A stretch of DNA of 64,000 nucleotides, from contig NZ_NSLB01000001.1 in the NCBI RefSeq assembly GCF_002304225.1, positions 372,001 through 436,000 of the forward strand, in the 5' to 3' direction. Below are positions 7,221 to 17,008 of this stretch, in pieces (the stretch's first letter is position 1; each line of letters starts with the position of its first letter). The DNA is from Pseudomonas sp. HAR-UPW-AIA-41 (GTDB lineage Bacteria; Pseudomonadota; Gammaproteobacteria; Pseudomonadales; Pseudomonadaceae). The translations under genes were made by a program, and so were the position numbers. The notes beneath the pieces are model-generated. The model ran no database searches. It was not told the DNA's origin and saw nothing but the letters and a program-made list of their open reading frames with translations.

Positions 7221-8402
7221 ATGTCCGGTCCGTTGTCTTCGCTGAAAGTGCTGGATTTCTCCACCCTGCTGCCGGGGCCATTCGCCTCGCTGCTCCTGGC
7301 CGACATGGGTGCCGAGGTGCTGCGCGTCGAGTCGCCTTCGCGCATGGACCTGGTACGGGTGTTGCCGCCCCACGATCAGGGCGTGGCGGCCAGCCATGCC
7401 TACCTCAACCGCAACAAGCGCGGCATTGCTCTGGACCTGAAGAAGCCCGAAGCGGTAGAGCTGGTCAAGCAACTGGTGCAGGACTACGACATCGTGCTGG
7501 AACAGTTCCGCCCCGGCGTGATGGACAAGCTCGGCGTCGGTTACGAGGCGCTGCGGGCGGTCAACCCGAAACTGATCTACGTGTCGATCACCGGCTACGG
7601 TCAGACCGGCCCCTACAAGGACCGCGCCGGGCACGATATCAACTACCTGGCCCTGGCGGGGCTGGCCAGCTACACCGGCCGGCGCGATACCGGGCCGCTG
7701 CCGCTGGGCATGCAGGCCGCCGATATCGCCGGCGGATCGCTGCACGGGGTGATCGGTTTGCTGGCGGCCGTGGTGCAGCGTCAGGTGACAGGGCAGGGGC
7801 AGCAGGTGGATATCAGCATGACCGACTGCGCGTTCAGCCTGAACGCCATGTCCGGCGCCGGTTATCTCGCCTGCGGCGTGGAGCCGGACATGGAGAATCA
7901 GGCGCTCAATGGCGGCAGCTTCTACGACTACTACCGCACCCGCGACGGTCGCTGGTTCTCGGTGGGCAGCCTGGAGCCGCAGTTCATGCAGCAGTTCTGC
8001 GCTGCCATCGGTCGTCCGGAACTGGCCGCCCGCGGGCTGTCGATGAAGCCCGAGGACCAGCAGGCGCTCAAGCGTGAGATTCAGATGGAGTTCGAGCGGC
8101 GCGATTTTGCCGAGTGGCGTGAGGTCTTCGCCGCGCTGGATGCCTGTGTCGAGCCGATGCTGAGTCTGGCCGAAGCGGTGGAGCATCCACAGCTCAGGGC
8201 CCGCGAGCTGGTCGCCGAAGTGCCGCGCGAAGGCGCTGCGCCGCAGCGGCAGATCGCCTGCCCGATCAAGTTCTCCGGCGGTCTCGATGCGCCCCGGCAT
8301 ATCGGCGAGAAGGTGGGCGCGCACACCGATCAGGTACTGGCCGAGCTGGGCTGTTCGGCCGAGCGTATTGCCGAACTGCGTGCCGCCAAGGTTGTGGCCT
8401 GA
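7221..8402 (+). CDS. CaiB/BaiF family protein, alpha-methylacyl-CoA racemase-like
   Basis: 393 residues, full length for class III CoA-transferases. GAGGAG stands upstream of ATG 7221. The N-terminal Rossmann part begins LKVLDFSTLLPGPFASLLLADMG. The sequence GHDINYLALAG (near residue 136) and the following AADIAGGSL match the catalytic His and Asp positions of alpha-methylacyl-CoA racemase better than the transferase-type active site, so epimerisation of 2-methylacyl-CoA is a good guess; a CoA transferase role remains possible. As last gene of the module it would let the dehydrogenase use both stereoisomers of a methyl-branched acyl-CoA. Ends seven bases before the convergent sprT. Confidence 0.87.
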   Translation: MSGPLSSLKVLDFSTLLPGPFASLLLADMGAEVLRVESPSRMDLVRVLPPHDQGVAASHAYLNRNKRGIALDLKKPEAVELVKQLVQDYDIVLEQFRPGVMDKLGVGYEALRAVNPKLIYVSITGYGQTGPYKDRAGHDINYLALAGLASYTGRRDTGPLPLGMQAADIAGGSLHGVIGLLAAVVQRQVTGQGQQVDISMTDCAFSLNAMSGAGYLACGVEPDMENQALNGGSFYDYYRTRDGRWFSVGSLEPQFMQQFCAAIGRPELAARGLSMKPEDQQALKREIQMEFERRDFAEWREVFAALDACVEPMLSLAEAVEHPQLRARELVAEVPREGAAPQRQIACPIKFSGGLDAPRHIGEKVGAHTDQVLAELGCSAERIAELRAAKVVA

Positions 8403-8409
8403 GGCCGGA

Positions 8410-8907
8410 TTATTCCTTGCGCTGCTCGCCGGTGAAGCTCAGGGTGACCTTGCAGCGCCGGCAGAAGTAGCGCCTGCCTTGTGCCACCAGCCGGTGACGC
8501 TGGCTGGAGAAGGGAAACTCGCCGCCTTCGCTGCACGCGCAGCGGTAGATGTAGCGGGTTTGCGCGCGGCGCTGCACCTCGTAGTTGTGGCAGCGATTCG
8601 GCGGCAGTTCGTAGACGCCGCGCATGATCAGCTGCCACTCCTCACCGTGAGGCGCGATGCGCGGGCCGAACATCTGGTGGGCAATCAGGTGGGCCACTTC
8701 ATGAGCGACGGTCTGGCGCAGGAAGTCTTCCCGGTTGGCCTGGTACAGCTGCGGGTTGAAGCGCAGTTTGTTTTCTGTCAGGTGCGCCACGCCGGCCTTC
8801 TGCCCGCGCAGCCGGAAGCTGATTTCCGGGCGCGGGAAACGGCGCTGGAAGAAGGCTTCGGCCTGCTGGTAGCAGGTTTCCACCCGTTGTCTGAGGTGAT
8901 CTGGCAT
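8410..8907 (-). CDS. sprT: SprT-family zinc metalloprotease-like protein
   Basis: 165 residues, the normal SprT length. The zinc motif HEVAH is at residues 69-73, followed by a third His in APHGEEW, and the C-terminal zinc ribbon has CACSEG and CRRCK. SprT-like proteins are related to eukaryotic Spartan; the bacterial role is poorly known. Single gene, convergent with the acyl-CoA module and without an obvious operon partner. Confidence 0.9.
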   Translation of the reverse strand: MPDHLRQRVETCYQQAEAFFQRRFPRPEISFRLRGQKAGVAHLTENKLRFNPQLYQANREDFLRQTVAHEVAHLIAHQMFGPRIAPHGEEWQLIMRGVYELPPNRCHNYEVQRRAQTRYIYRCACSEGGEFPFSSQRHRLVAQGRRYFCRRCKVTLSFTGEQRKE

Positions 8908-8952
8908 GCGGGCATTATGCCCAAGGCCCCGGGCACCCGTCCTGCTGAAACG

Positions 8953-8978
8953 ACGAAACCGCCCTCAGGCGGTTTCGT
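8953..8978 (-). terminator. Hairpin terminator downstream of the Yip1-family gene
   Basis: Perfect 11-bp stem ACGAAACCGCC / GGCGGTTTCGT with a 4-base loop, 21 bases beyond the stop codon of the leftward gene at 8999. The T-run after it on the minus strand is broken (CGTCGTTTC), so termination may be partial. Confidence 0.65.
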
Positions 8979-8998
8979 TGGCGTAACAGCTGACGCGG

Positions 8999-9598
8999 TC
9001 AGCTGGTGTAGACGGGGCCTACGCCAAAGCCCCAGAGGATTACCGACGTGGCAATCATCGCCACCAGCACCACCAGACCAACGGCCAGCACCGAGCTGGA
9101 GAACATGAACCCTTCATCGCTGGGTATGTTCATGAAGGTGGGGATGCCGATGTAAAGCAGGTACACCGTGTAACAGATGGCGGCGGTACCGACGATCATC
9201 GCCAGCCACAGGCTCGGATACAGGGCGGAGATCCCGGCGATGAACAGCGGGGTGGCGCAGTAGGCAGCGAACACCACGCTTTGCGTCATGCTCGGGTTGG
9301 CGTCGTAGGTGCGTGCCATCCAGTGCACGAAGGCGCCCATCACGGCTACTCCGCCCAGCATGGCGATGTAGGTAAGGATGGTCATCTGTAGCGCACTGGC
9401 TTCGGTGAGCATCACGGGCGCTCCGTCGCCAATGGTCCAGCCCACTCTGGTGGTGCCGAAATAGGCGCAGATCACAGGTATGGCAGCGAGAATCAGGACG
9501 TGGGTGAGATACATGTGGCTGATGCTTTCTTCCTCGCCACGGATCTCCTGCCACTCTTCATCGGGATGGGTGAAAAGCCCCCAGACATGGTGGATCAT
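8999..9598 (-). CDS. Yip1-family inner-membrane protein
   Basis: 199 residues from ATG 9598, chosen because GAGGAGG lies eight bases before it; a GTG three codons upstream is too close to that site. The first 40 residues are soluble (HHVWGLFTHPDEEWQEI), followed by about five hydrophobic segments (for example LILAAIPVICAYFG, ILTYIAMLGGVAVMG, FIAGISALYPSLWLAMIVG, VLAVGLVVLVAMIA). This is the pattern of the Yip1 domain family, common in Pseudomonas but without a defined role. Monocistronic, flanked by its own terminator. Confidence 0.82.
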   Translation of the reverse strand: MIHHVWGLFTHPDEEWQEIRGEEESISHMYLTHVLILAAIPVICAYFGTTRVGWTIGDGAPVMLTEASALQMTILTYIAMLGGVAVMGAFVHWMARTYDANPSMTQSVVFAAYCATPLFIAGISALYPSLWLAMIVGTAAICYTVYLLYIGIPTFMNIPSDEGFMFSSSVLAVGLVVLVAMIATSVILWGFGVGPVYTS

Positions 9599-9765
9599 GC
9601 TGTACACCTCCTCATTATTTTATCGGTCGCTTGACCTAAGCGCCGGGGGCGCGTGGACCAGCGCCGCCCGGTGCTCAGTCGCTAAGGCGCGACCTTATGT
9701 CGCAGTATAGGAAAGCCCTGCAGACCGCGTGAGGTGTGGCTTTAGAGTAATTTCGCCTCTGCACG

Positions 9766-10362
9766 TCAGCTGTAATAGCGTTGCAGTATTTCCATGGCCA
9801 GGTTGATCGACTGCAGGCGCTGGGTGCTGCCGCCGCGATCCGGGTGGTGCTGGCTGACCAGCTGGCGGTAGCGCTGCTTGATCAGCGCCAGGGTCAGGCG
9901 CTGCTGGCTCTGGTCCAGCTCGAACAGCTCCAGCGCGGCCTGTTTCTCCTCGCCGCCGTGCATGCGTGTCCAGAAGCTGGCGAGCAGTTTCTCCACGTCG
10001 CGCTCGCTGGTGTCGCGCAGGTGGTTCATGTCCAGGTAATAGCTGCGCAGCGGATCGTGTTCGGTCAGTGCCTCCGTGCCGGCCTGGTAGGGCAGCAGGC
10101 GGATGCACAGCGGAGCGATTTCCAGATGAGCGCTGCGCGCTGCCCAGAGCTGATCGCGCAACTGGTACAGCGCGTTGAACAGCAGGAAATGGGTGCGGAA
10201 CAGCACCAGCGGCTCATGCAGCTGCAGGTGCGGGATATGGGTGCTGTGCCGGGCCTTGAGGGTCTGGATCAGCTGGTATTCGCTGATGCCGTCGGCATGC
10301 TCGTCGAGTAGCTGCCGGACCTGTTCGATCAGGCTCAGATCGCCGGTAAATTCAGTAGACAT
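9766..10362 (-). CDS. DnaJ-related (DNAJ_related plus J-domain) protein
   Basis: 198 residues. An N-terminal helical region of the DNAJ_related type (about 10-130, [16 protein letters not shown]) is followed by a compact C-terminal J domain whose essential loop reads QHHPDRGGS (about residues 173-181). A J domain would stimulate an Hsp70 such as DnaK. No Gly/Phe-rich or zinc-finger region is present, so it is not DnaJ itself. Divergent from ttcA. The 9599-9765 stretch before it holds no gene. Confidence 0.87.
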   Translation of the reverse strand: MSTEFTGDLSLIEQVRQLLDEHADGISEYQLIQTLKARHSTHIPHLQLHEPLVLFRTHFLLFNALYQLRDQLWAARSAHLEIAPLCIRLLPYQAGTEALTEHDPLRSYYLDMNHLRDTSERDVEKLLASFWTRMHGGEEKQAALELFELDQSQQRLTLALIKQRYRQLVSQHHPDRGGSTQRLQSINLAMEILQRYYS

Positions 10363-10451
10363 GCACGCAGCCTAGCGGGAAGGGCTGGGGCGCGTCGCGC
10401 TTTATGCGTAAAATACGCGCCTTTTCGCATTCCCCCAGGTTTTCACGCGCC

Positions 10452-11279
10452 ATGCCCAGCACCCTTTCGGTCAACCAGAACAAGCTGCAGAAACGCCTGC
10501 GTCGTCTCGTCGGCGAAGCCGTTACCGACTTCAACATGATCGAGGATGGCGACAAGGTCATGGTCTGCCTGTCCGGCGGCAAGGACAGTTACACCCTGCT
10601 GGATATCCTGCTGTACCTGCAGAAGGTGGCGCCGATCAAGTTCGAGATCGTGGCGGTGAACATGGACCAGAAGCAGCCGGGCTTCCCCGAGCATGTGCTG
10701 CCGGCTTATCTGGAGTCCATCGGTGTGCAGTACCACATCATCGAGAAGGACACCTACTCGGTGGTCAAGGAGAAGATCCCCGAGGGCAAGACCACCTGCT
10801 CGCTGTGCTCGCGCCTGCGCCGCGGCACCCTGTACACCTACGCCGACGAGATCGGCGCGACCAAGATGGCGCTGGGGCATCACCGCGACGACATCCTGGA
10901 AACCTTCTTCCTCAACATGTTCTACGGCGGCACGCTGAAGGCCATGCCGCCCAAGCTGTTGTCCGACGACGGGCGCAACGTGGTGATCCGTCCGCTGGCC
11001 TACTGCAACGAGGCGGATATCGAGGCCTACAGCAAGCTCAAGGAATTCCCGATCATCCCGTGCAACCTGTGCGGCTCGCAGGAAAACCTGCAGCGTCAGG
11101 TGGTCAAGGAAATGCTCAACGAGTGGGAGCGCAAGTCGCCCGGTCGTACCGAGATCATGTTCCGCGCCCTGCAGAACGTGGTGCCGTCGCAGCTTGCCGA
11201 CCGCAACCTGTTCGATTTCCAGAGCCTGAAAATCGACGACAGCGCCACGCCGCGTTTCGTCGATGTGATGAATCTGTAA
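10452..11279 (+). CDS. ttcA: tRNA 2-thiocytidine(32) biosynthesis protein TtcA
   Basis: 275 residues, nearly identical in my recollection to P. aeruginosa TtcA. It thiolates C32 in some tRNAs using ATP and an Fe-S cluster. The PP-loop [13 protein letters not shown] (about 45-57) and the cysteine pairs TTCSLCSRL and IPCNLCG are intact. ATG 10452 matches the known N-terminus ([14 protein letters not shown]); an upstream in-frame ATG at 10404 overlaps a promoter-like TAAAAT (10409-10414) and is rejected. Followed by a strong terminator. Confidence 0.96.
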   Translation: MPSTLSVNQNKLQKRLRRLVGEAVTDFNMIEDGDKVMVCLSGGKDSYTLLDILLYLQKVAPIKFEIVAVNMDQKQPGFPEHVLPAYLESIGVQYHIIEKDTYSVVKEKIPEGKTTCSLCSRLRRGTLYTYADEIGATKMALGHHRDDILETFFLNMFYGGTLKAMPPKLLSDDGRNVVIRPLAYCNEADIEAYSKLKEFPIIPCNLCGSQENLQRQVVKEMLNEWERKSPGRTEIMFRALQNVVPSQLADRNLFDFQSLKIDDSATPRFVDVMNL

Positions 11280-11298
11280 ACGCTACAGAATCATGAAG

Positions 11299-11325
11299 AA
11301 GGGCTGCTGCGGCAGCCCTTTTTTG
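11299..11325 (+). terminator. Rho-independent terminator of ttcA
   Basis: Stem AAGGGCTGC / GCAGCCCTT with loop TGCG, then six T. It lies between convergent ttcA and the efflux gene and may serve the leftward operon weakly as well. Confidence 0.88.
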
Positions 11326-11335
11326 TGGCTGGCAT

Positions 11336-12892
11336 TCAGTGCGCGCCGCCACCGGTGCCGGCCATGCCGGCGGGCAGTGGTTTGGTCAGCAGCACGGCGA
11401 GCATGCTGATGCCGAGGACGATACCGATGGCATGGAAGGCGTCGTTGTAGGCCATGATGGCGGCCTGCTGGTGCACCTGCTCGCTGAGTTTGCCCAGCGC
11501 CGCGCCCTCACTGCCCAGACGTGCGCCCAGTTCGGCCAGACGCTCGGCCACCTGCGGGTTGGCCGGGGTCACAGCTTCGCGCAGGTAGTCGTAATAGACC
11601 TTGGCCCGTTCATCCAGCAGGGTGGCGAGCAGGGCAATACCGATGGCACCGCCCAGATTGCGCAGGATGTTGAACAGGCTGGAGGCCGAGCCGGCGTCCT
11701 GCGGCAGGATGTAGGCGGTGGCGATCAGTGAGATGGTCACCATCACCAGCGGCTGGCCCATGGCGCGCAGCAGCTGGATCTGGTTGAACTGCGGGCCGGC
11801 GAAATCCAGATTGAGTGCGCCGGAGAGAAAGCTGGCAGCGCCGAACAGGCCGAAGCCCAGGGCGCACAGGCGCTTGGGCGTGATGAACTGCATCAGCTTG
11901 GGCACCAGCGGAATCAGGAACAGCTGCGGCACGCCCATCCACATGATCACCTCGCCGATCTGCAGGGCGTTGTAGCCCTGGATCTGCGCCAGGTACAGCG
12001 GCAGCACATAGATCGAGCCGTACAGGCCCATGCCCAGGCCGATGCTGCCGATGCTGGCAAAGCCGAAGTTGCGGTTGCGCAGGATGTGCAGGTTGATCAG
12101 CGGGTTGGGTTTGGACAGCTGAATGATCACGAAGCTGATCAGGCTGACCAGCGCGATCGAGCCGAGGGCGACGATCAGTGGCGATTCCAGCCAGTCCTTG
12201 CGGTGGCCTTCCTCGAGAAACACCTGCAGGCAGCCCAGACCCAGACCGAGGGTGACGATGCCGGCGTAATCGGTACTTTTCAGCAGTTCCCAGTGCGGCG
12301 CCTTCTTCTCCAGTCCGTACATCAGCCCGGCGATCATCAGAAGGCCCGGCGGCACGTTGATGTAGAAGATGTATTCCCAGCCAAAGTTTTCCGTCAGCCA
12401 GCCGCCCAGTGTCGGACCGATGGAGGGGGCGAAGGTGGCGGTGATGGCGAACAGCGCCATGCCCTTGGCGCGGTGGTGTTCCGGCAGCTTGATCAGGGTC
12501 ATGGTGAAGGCCAGCGGGATCAGCGCGCCCCCGGTAAAGCCCTGCATCGCGCGGAACACGATCATGCTCTCCAGGCTCCAGGCCAGCGAGCAGAGCAGGG
12601 AAGAGGCGAGAAACCCCAGCGATACCCACAGCGCCAGGCGGCGGGCCGAGAGCACCTGCACCAGCCAGGCGGTCAGCGGAATCATGATGATCTCGGCGAC
12701 TAGGTAGGACGTGGAAATCCACGAGCCTTCCTCCAGTGTGGCCGACAGCGCGCCCTGGATGTCCTTCAGCGACGAGTTGGTGATCTGGATGTCCAGCACG
12801 GCCATGAACGCGCCGAGCATGGCCGAAAGCACGGCGATCCAGTCGCGCCGGCTTGGCTCGCCCGTGGCGCGGATCAGCTGGTCACCGGCCAT
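11336..12892 (-). CDS. EmrB/QacA-type (DHA2) multidrug efflux transporter
   Basis: 518 residues, about 14 transmembrane segments, the size and pattern of the DHA2 branch of the major facilitator superfamily (FMAVLDIQITNSSLKDIQGAL start; SYLVAEIIMIPLTAWL; the antiporter-type region GWEYIFYINVPPG). Proton-driven export of lipophilic compounds across the inner membrane is the family role. It starts two bases after the stop of the HlyD-like gene, so the two are one operon, and together with an outer-membrane channel they would form a tripartite pump. No outer-membrane factor gene is nearby. The pair next to a LysR gene and gltX matches the order I recall in P. aeruginosa (PA3134-PA3137). Confidence 0.93.
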   Translation of the reverse strand: MAGDQLIRATGEPSRRDWIAVLSAMLGAFMAVLDIQITNSSLKDIQGALSATLEEGSWISTSYLVAEIIMIPLTAWLVQVLSARRLALWVSLGFLASSLLCSLAWSLESMIVFRAMQGFTGGALIPLAFTMTLIKLPEHHRAKGMALFAITATFAPSIGPTLGGWLTENFGWEYIFYINVPPGLLMIAGLMYGLEKKAPHWELLKSTDYAGIVTLGLGLGCLQVFLEEGHRKDWLESPLIVALGSIALVSLISFVIIQLSKPNPLINLHILRNRNFGFASIGSIGLGMGLYGSIYVLPLYLAQIQGYNALQIGEVIMWMGVPQLFLIPLVPKLMQFITPKRLCALGFGLFGAASFLSGALNLDFAGPQFNQIQLLRAMGQPLVMVTISLIATAYILPQDAGSASSLFNILRNLGGAIGIALLATLLDERAKVYYDYLREAVTPANPQVAERLAELGARLGSEGAALGKLSEQVHQQAAIMAYNDAFHAIGIVLGISMLAVLLTKPLPAGMAGTGGGAH

Positions 12893-12894
12893 GC

Positions 12895-13932
12895 TTATTC
12901 AGCCGAGTCGAGGTCGACGTCGACTTCCACCGACATGCCTGGGCGGATCTTGCCGGCCAGCGGGTTGTCCGCGGCAAAGGTCAGCTTGACCGGGATGCGC
13001 TGGACCACCTTGGTGAAGTTGCCGGTGGCGTTGTCCGGCGGCAGCAGGCTGAACTGCGCGCCGGAGGCGGCGAACAGACTGTCGACGCGGCCTTCGATCG
13101 GCTGGTCGGGGAAACTGTCGAAGACCAGTTCGGCCTTCTGTCCCGGCTGCATGCGGCCGATCTGTGTTTCCTTGAAGTTGGCCTGAACCCAGATGGCATT
13201 GTCAGGCACGAGGGCCAGCAGGTGAGAGCCTACCTGCACATACTGGCCGCTGCGGGCGGCGCGGTTGCCGACCAGGCCGGCGACCGGGGCATGGATGTCG
13301 GTGCGCGACAGGTTGACCTCGGCCTGCTGCAGGTCGGTGCGGGCACTGGCGAGCATGGCTTCCAGACGCTGGATGTCGGTGGTCAGGCTGTCGATCTGGA
13401 TGCGCTGGGCCTGCAGGTCGGCCTGGGCCTTGCTCATCTGCGAGCGGGCGACGTTGGCATCGGCGGAAAGGGTGGTGACGCGTTCTTCGGAGATGAAGCC
13501 GGGCTTGCGCAGGGCCTGGGCGCGGGACAGGTCGATCTGGGTGCGCCCCAGGGTGGCCTGGCTGGCTGCTACGTCGGCCTGCTTGGCGGCAATCAGACTG
13601 GCCTGCTGCTCCAGACGGGTCCTGGCCTGGGCCAGTTCGGCTTCACGGGTGGCCACGGCCGCCCGGGCCCGCTCCACGGCCAGGGTGAAGTCGCGCTTGT
13701 CCAGACGCACCAGCAACTGGCCTTTTTCCACATGCTGGTTGTCCTGCACCAGCACCTCGTCGATGCGTGCCGACAGCTGGCTGGAGAGGCGGGTGATCTC
13801 GCCCTGCACGTAGGCGTTGTCGGTTTCCACATGGTGACGGCCGACCAGCAGCCAGTGACCGAACAGGGCGGCGCCGATCAGCGCGACGACGATCAGGAAC
13901 AGGGACAGACGACGTTGCAATTGCGCGGGCAT
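12895..13932 (-). CDS. HlyD/EmrA-type membrane-fusion protein
   Basis: 345 residues. One N-terminal transmembrane helix (LFLIVVALIGAALFGHWLLV, about 10-29), a lipoyl half (VETDNAYVQGEITRLSS), a long alpha-helical hairpin rich in Ala, Gln and Arg (about 85-205), the second lipoyl half (DIHAPVAGLVGNRA) and a beta-barrel domain (IWVQANFKETQIGRM). These are the standard parts of periplasmic adaptor proteins that link the MFS pump to an outer-membrane channel. First gene of the leftward efflux operon, divergent from the LysR gene 103 bases away. Confidence 0.93.
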   Translation of the reverse strand: MPAQLQRRLSLFLIVVALIGAALFGHWLLVGRHHVETDNAYVQGEITRLSSQLSARIDEVLVQDNQHVEKGQLLVRLDKRDFTLAVERARAAVATREAELAQARTRLEQQASLIAAKQADVAASQATLGRTQIDLSRAQALRKPGFISEERVTTLSADANVARSQMSKAQADLQAQRIQIDSLTTDIQRLEAMLASARTDLQQAEVNLSRTDIHAPVAGLVGNRAARSGQYVQVGSHLLALVPDNAIWVQANFKETQIGRMQPGQKAELVFDSFPDQPIEGRVDSLFAASGAQFSLLPPDNATGNFTKVVQRIPVKLTFAADNPLAGKIRPGMSVEVDVDLDSAE

Positions 13933-14035
13933 GGGGAAATCCGGACAGCATGGACAGGTTCGGCAATCTAGCAGTGTTCGATCAGACTCAACAGCTAGTA
14001 TGCTTCGGACACTTTGTTGCGATTAAGGAACAGTC

Positions 14036-14956
14036 ATGGGGCTGGATGATGCCTTGATCTTCACGCGCGTCGTGGAGTGCCACAGCTTTACCCTGGCGGC
14101 GGCCGGTCTGGGCATGCAGAAGTCCACGGTCAGCCGGCGCATTGCCCAGCTGGAGGAGCGCCTCGGCGTGCGGCTGCTCAACCGCACCACGCGCAAGCTG
14201 CGCCTGACCGAGGTGGGGCAGGCCTACTACGAGCGCTGCCGGCAGATCATGCTCGACTTTGCCGAGGCCGAGCAGGCGGTGATGCAGTTGCAGCAGGCGC
14301 CGGCCGGGCTGTTGCGGATTACCGCGCCGATCGAGTTCGGCCAGCTGTTTCTGGGTGGCCTGCTGGGCGCTTTTATGCGCGATTATCCGCAGATCACCGC
14401 CGAGGTGGAGCTGACCTCGCGCCTGGTCGATCCGCTGGAGGAGGGGGTCGATATCGCCATTCGCGTGGGCGTGCCACAGGACTCCACGCTGATTGCCCGT
14501 AAATTGTTCGAGAGCCGGCGCGGCCTCTTTGCCAGCCCGGACTACCTGGCGCGGCAGGGCATGCCGCTGGTAATCAGTGATCTGGCCAGCCACCGCGCCG
14601 TGGTGCAGAGCCACGACACCGGCCGCTACTGGCCGCTTCTGGAGGCGCAGGTCAGCTGCCAGCAAGCCCTGGTGTGCAACAACATCACCTTCCTGCGCGA
14701 GGCTTTGCTGGCCGGGGCGGGCATCGGCTGCCTGCCGGTGATGATCTGCGGCGAGGCACTGGCCAGTGGGCGTCTGGTCGAGGTGCTGGAGCAGGCCCGT
14801 TTGCCGGTGGGAGAGATCTATGCGGTGTACCCCTCGCGGCGTTTTCAGGCGACCAAGGTCAAGACCTTTCTCGACTTCCTCATGGCCAGCCTGCCGTCAT
14901 ACGGCGGGCGGTTGCTGGAGCCGGCAGGGCCCGGCCTGTTAACATCGCACCTTTGA
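14036..14956 (+). CDS. LysR-family transcriptional regulator next to the efflux operon
   Basis: 306 residues with the N-terminal winged helix-turn-helix (FTLAAAGLGMQKSTVSRRIA, about 18-37) and a LysR substrate domain from about 90 (GLLRITAPIEFGQLFL). It is of the CrgA-like subgroup with the LNRTTRKLRLTEVG segment. Divergent from the EmrA/EmrB-like genes with a shared 103-base promoter region, so control of the pump and of itself is likely. Effector unknown. gltX follows 39 bases downstream. Confidence 0.9.
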   Translation: MGLDDALIFTRVVECHSFTLAAAGLGMQKSTVSRRIAQLEERLGVRLLNRTTRKLRLTEVGQAYYERCRQIMLDFAEAEQAVMQLQQAPAGLLRITAPIEFGQLFLGGLLGAFMRDYPQITAEVELTSRLVDPLEEGVDIAIRVGVPQDSTLIARKLFESRRGLFASPDYLARQGMPLVISDLASHRAVVQSHDTGRYWPLLEAQVSCQQALVCNNITFLREALLAGAGIGCLPVMICGEALASGRLVEVLEQARLPVGEIYAVYPSRRFQATKVKTFLDFLMASLPSYGGRLLEPAGPGLLTSHL

Positions 14957-14995
14957 TTCCTGCTGCGGCTCGCAGCCCGTCATTAGAGAGCCTCC

Positions 14996-16477
14996 ATGAC
15001 CACCGTCCGTACCCGCATTGCGCCGTCGCCTACCGGTGACCCGCACGTAGGCACTGCCTATATCGCCCTGTTCAACCTGTGCTTCGCCCGTCAGCATGGC
15101 GGCCAGTTCATCCTGCGTATCGAAGATACCGATCAGGTGCGTTCCACCCGCGAGTCCGAACAGCAGATCTTCGATGCCCTGCGCTGGCTGGGTATCGAGT
15201 GGGACGAGGGTCCGGATGTCGGTGGCCCGCACGGCCCTTACCGGCAGAGCGAGCGCGGCGCTATCTACAAGAAATACTCGGATGAGCTGGTCAGCAAGGG
15301 CCATGCCTTCCCGTGCTTCTGCAGCGCCGAGCGTCTGGACGAGGTGCGCGCCCAGCAGATGGCCAACAAGGAAACGCCGCGTTACGACGGCCATTGCATG
15401 CACCTGGATCCGGCCGAAGCGCAGCGCCGCATTGCGGCCGGCGAGTCCCATGTGGTGCGCATGAAGGTGCCGAGCGAAGGCATCTGCAGCGTGCCGGACA
15501 TGCTGCGCGGCAACGTGGAGATTCCGTGGGACCGCATGGACATGCAGGTGCTGATGAAGGCCGACGGTCTGCCCACCTACTTCCTGGCCAATGTGGTCGA
15601 CGATCACCTGATGGGCATCACCCACGTGCTGCGCGGCGAGGAGTGGCTGCCGTCGGCGCCCAAGCTGATCAAGCTGTACGAATACTTCGGCTGGGAGCAG
15701 CCGGCACTGTGCTACATGCCGCTGCTGCGCAACCCGGACAAGAGCAAACTGTCCAAGCGCAAGAACCCGACCAGCATCACCTTCTACGAGCGCATGGGCT
15801 ACCTGCCGGAGGCCATGCTCAACTACCTGGGGCGCATGGGCTGGTCGATGCCGGACGAGCGCGAGAAGTTCTCGCTGGCCGAGATGATCGAGCACTTCGA
15901 CCTCAACCGCATTTCCCTCGGCGGGCCGATCTTCGATCTGGAGAAGCTCTCCTGGCTCAATGGCCAGTGGCTGCGCGAACTGCCGGTCGAGCGCTTTGCC
16001 GCCGAGGTACAGAAGTGGGCGTTCAACCCGCAGTACCTGATGCAGATTGCCCCGCATGTGCAGGGCCGCGTGGAAACCTTCAGCCAGATCGCTCCGCTGG
16101 CCGGGTTCTTCTTCAGTGGCGGCGTGGCCCCGGATGCCAAGCTGTTCGAGCACAAGAAGCTGTCGCCCGATCAGGTGCGTCTGGTTCTGCAACTGATCCT
16201 GTGGAAGCTCGAAGCCCTGCGTCAGTGGAACAAGGACAACATCACCGCGATCATCCAGAAGGTGGCCGAGCATCAGCAGCTCAAGCTGCGTGACTTGATG
16301 CCACTGATCTTCCCGGCCATCAGTGGTCAGGCTAGCTCCGTCTCGGTACTCGACGCCATGGAAATCCTCGGTCCGGATCTGTCGCGTTTCCGTCTGCGTC
16401 AGGCCGTCGAGCTGCTCGGTGGTGTGTCGAAGAAGGAAACCAAGGAGTGGGAGAAACTCCTGGGCGAGATCGCCTGA
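14996..16477 (+). CDS. gltX: Glutamyl-tRNA synthetase
   Basis: 493 residues. It charges tRNA-Glu with glutamate. The class I HIGH motif appears as [10 protein letters not shown] (about 17-26) after IAPSPTG, and the KMSKS equivalent is SKLSKRKN (about 246). The C-terminal anticodon-binding helical domain is present to the end ([15 protein letters not shown]). Two tRNA-Glu genes, the substrate, lie just downstream. Start ATG 14996 follows a GAGAG site. Confidence 0.97.
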   Translation: MTTVRTRIAPSPTGDPHVGTAYIALFNLCFARQHGGQFILRIEDTDQVRSTRESEQQIFDALRWLGIEWDEGPDVGGPHGPYRQSERGAIYKKYSDELVSKGHAFPCFCSAERLDEVRAQQMANKETPRYDGHCMHLDPAEAQRRIAAGESHVVRMKVPSEGICSVPDMLRGNVEIPWDRMDMQVLMKADGLPTYFLANVVDDHLMGITHVLRGEEWLPSAPKLIKLYEYFGWEQPALCYMPLLRNPDKSKLSKRKNPTSITFYERMGYLPEAMLNYLGRMGWSMPDEREKFSLAEMIEHFDLNRISLGGPIFDLEKLSWLNGQWLRELPVERFAAEVQKWAFNPQYLMQIAPHVQGRVETFSQIAPLAGFFFSGGVAPDAKLFEHKKLSPDQVRLVLQLILWKLEALRQWNKDNITAIIQKVAEHQQLKLRDLMPLIFPAISGQASSVSVLDAMEILGPDLSRFRLRQAVELLGGVSKKETKEWEKLLGEIA

Positions 16478-16486
16478 TCGCGCAAG

Positions 16487-16509
16487 GGGCGCCGGCTTGC
16501 CCGGCGCCC
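16487..16509 (+). terminator. GC-rich hairpin after gltX
   Basis: Stem GGGCGCCGG / CCGGCGCCC with loop CTTGC, starting ten bases past the gltX stop codon. No T-run follows, so it is a transcript-stabilising hairpin or a weak terminator rather than a standard one. Confidence 0.5.
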
Positions 16510-16565
16510 GCCGATAAGTGGTTGTTCTGTTTGAAGAAAAAATCAGCCTATCGGCGAAAATAGTG

Positions 16566-16594
16566 TTGACAGCCTGGCGGGTCGCCCCTAATAT
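16566..16594 (+). promoter_or_regulatory. Sigma70 promoter of the tRNA array
   Basis: A perfect -35 TTGACA (16566-16571), a 17-base spacer and a -10 TAATAT (16589-16594), followed by the GC-rich discriminator GCGCCCCG typical of stringently controlled stable-RNA promoters. It lies about 18 bases upstream of the first tRNA gene. Confidence 0.9.
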
Positions 16595-16612
16595 GCGCCC
16601 CGTCCAAGCGAC

Positions 16613-16688
<76 letters not shown>

Positions 16689-16729
16689 AATTTCCAGCAA
16701 GCTGCGTAAGCGGTTTGCACGAAGGTTTC

Positions 16730-16805
16730 GTCCCCTTCGTCTAGTGGCCTAGGACACCGCCCTTTCACGGCGGTAACAGGGGTTCGAGTCCCCTAGGGGA
16801 CGCCA
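16730..16805 (+). tRNA. tRNA-Glu (anticodon TTC), copy 1
   Basis: 76 bases with encoded CCA. Acceptor GTCCCCT / AGGGGAC, anticodon arm CCGCC-CTTTCAC-GGCGG with anticodon TTC. 41 bases after tRNA-Ala and surely on the same transcript. Confidence 0.98.
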
Positions 16806-16891
16806 CTTTAGATTTGCAGAGTCCACCCAGCCGGAACTGCAAATCGCGATCTGAAAAGTTCGCACCCTGTTTCAGGGGTTACTTGTTTCAC

Positions 16892-16967
<76 letters not shown>

Positions 16968-17008
16968 AATTTCCAGCAAGCTGCGCAAGCGGTTTGCACG
17001 AAGGTTTC

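Noticed and set aside
10404-10451. Earlier ATG for ttcA
   Set aside because: It would add 16 residues not found in known TtcA and overlaps a promoter-like TAAAAT.
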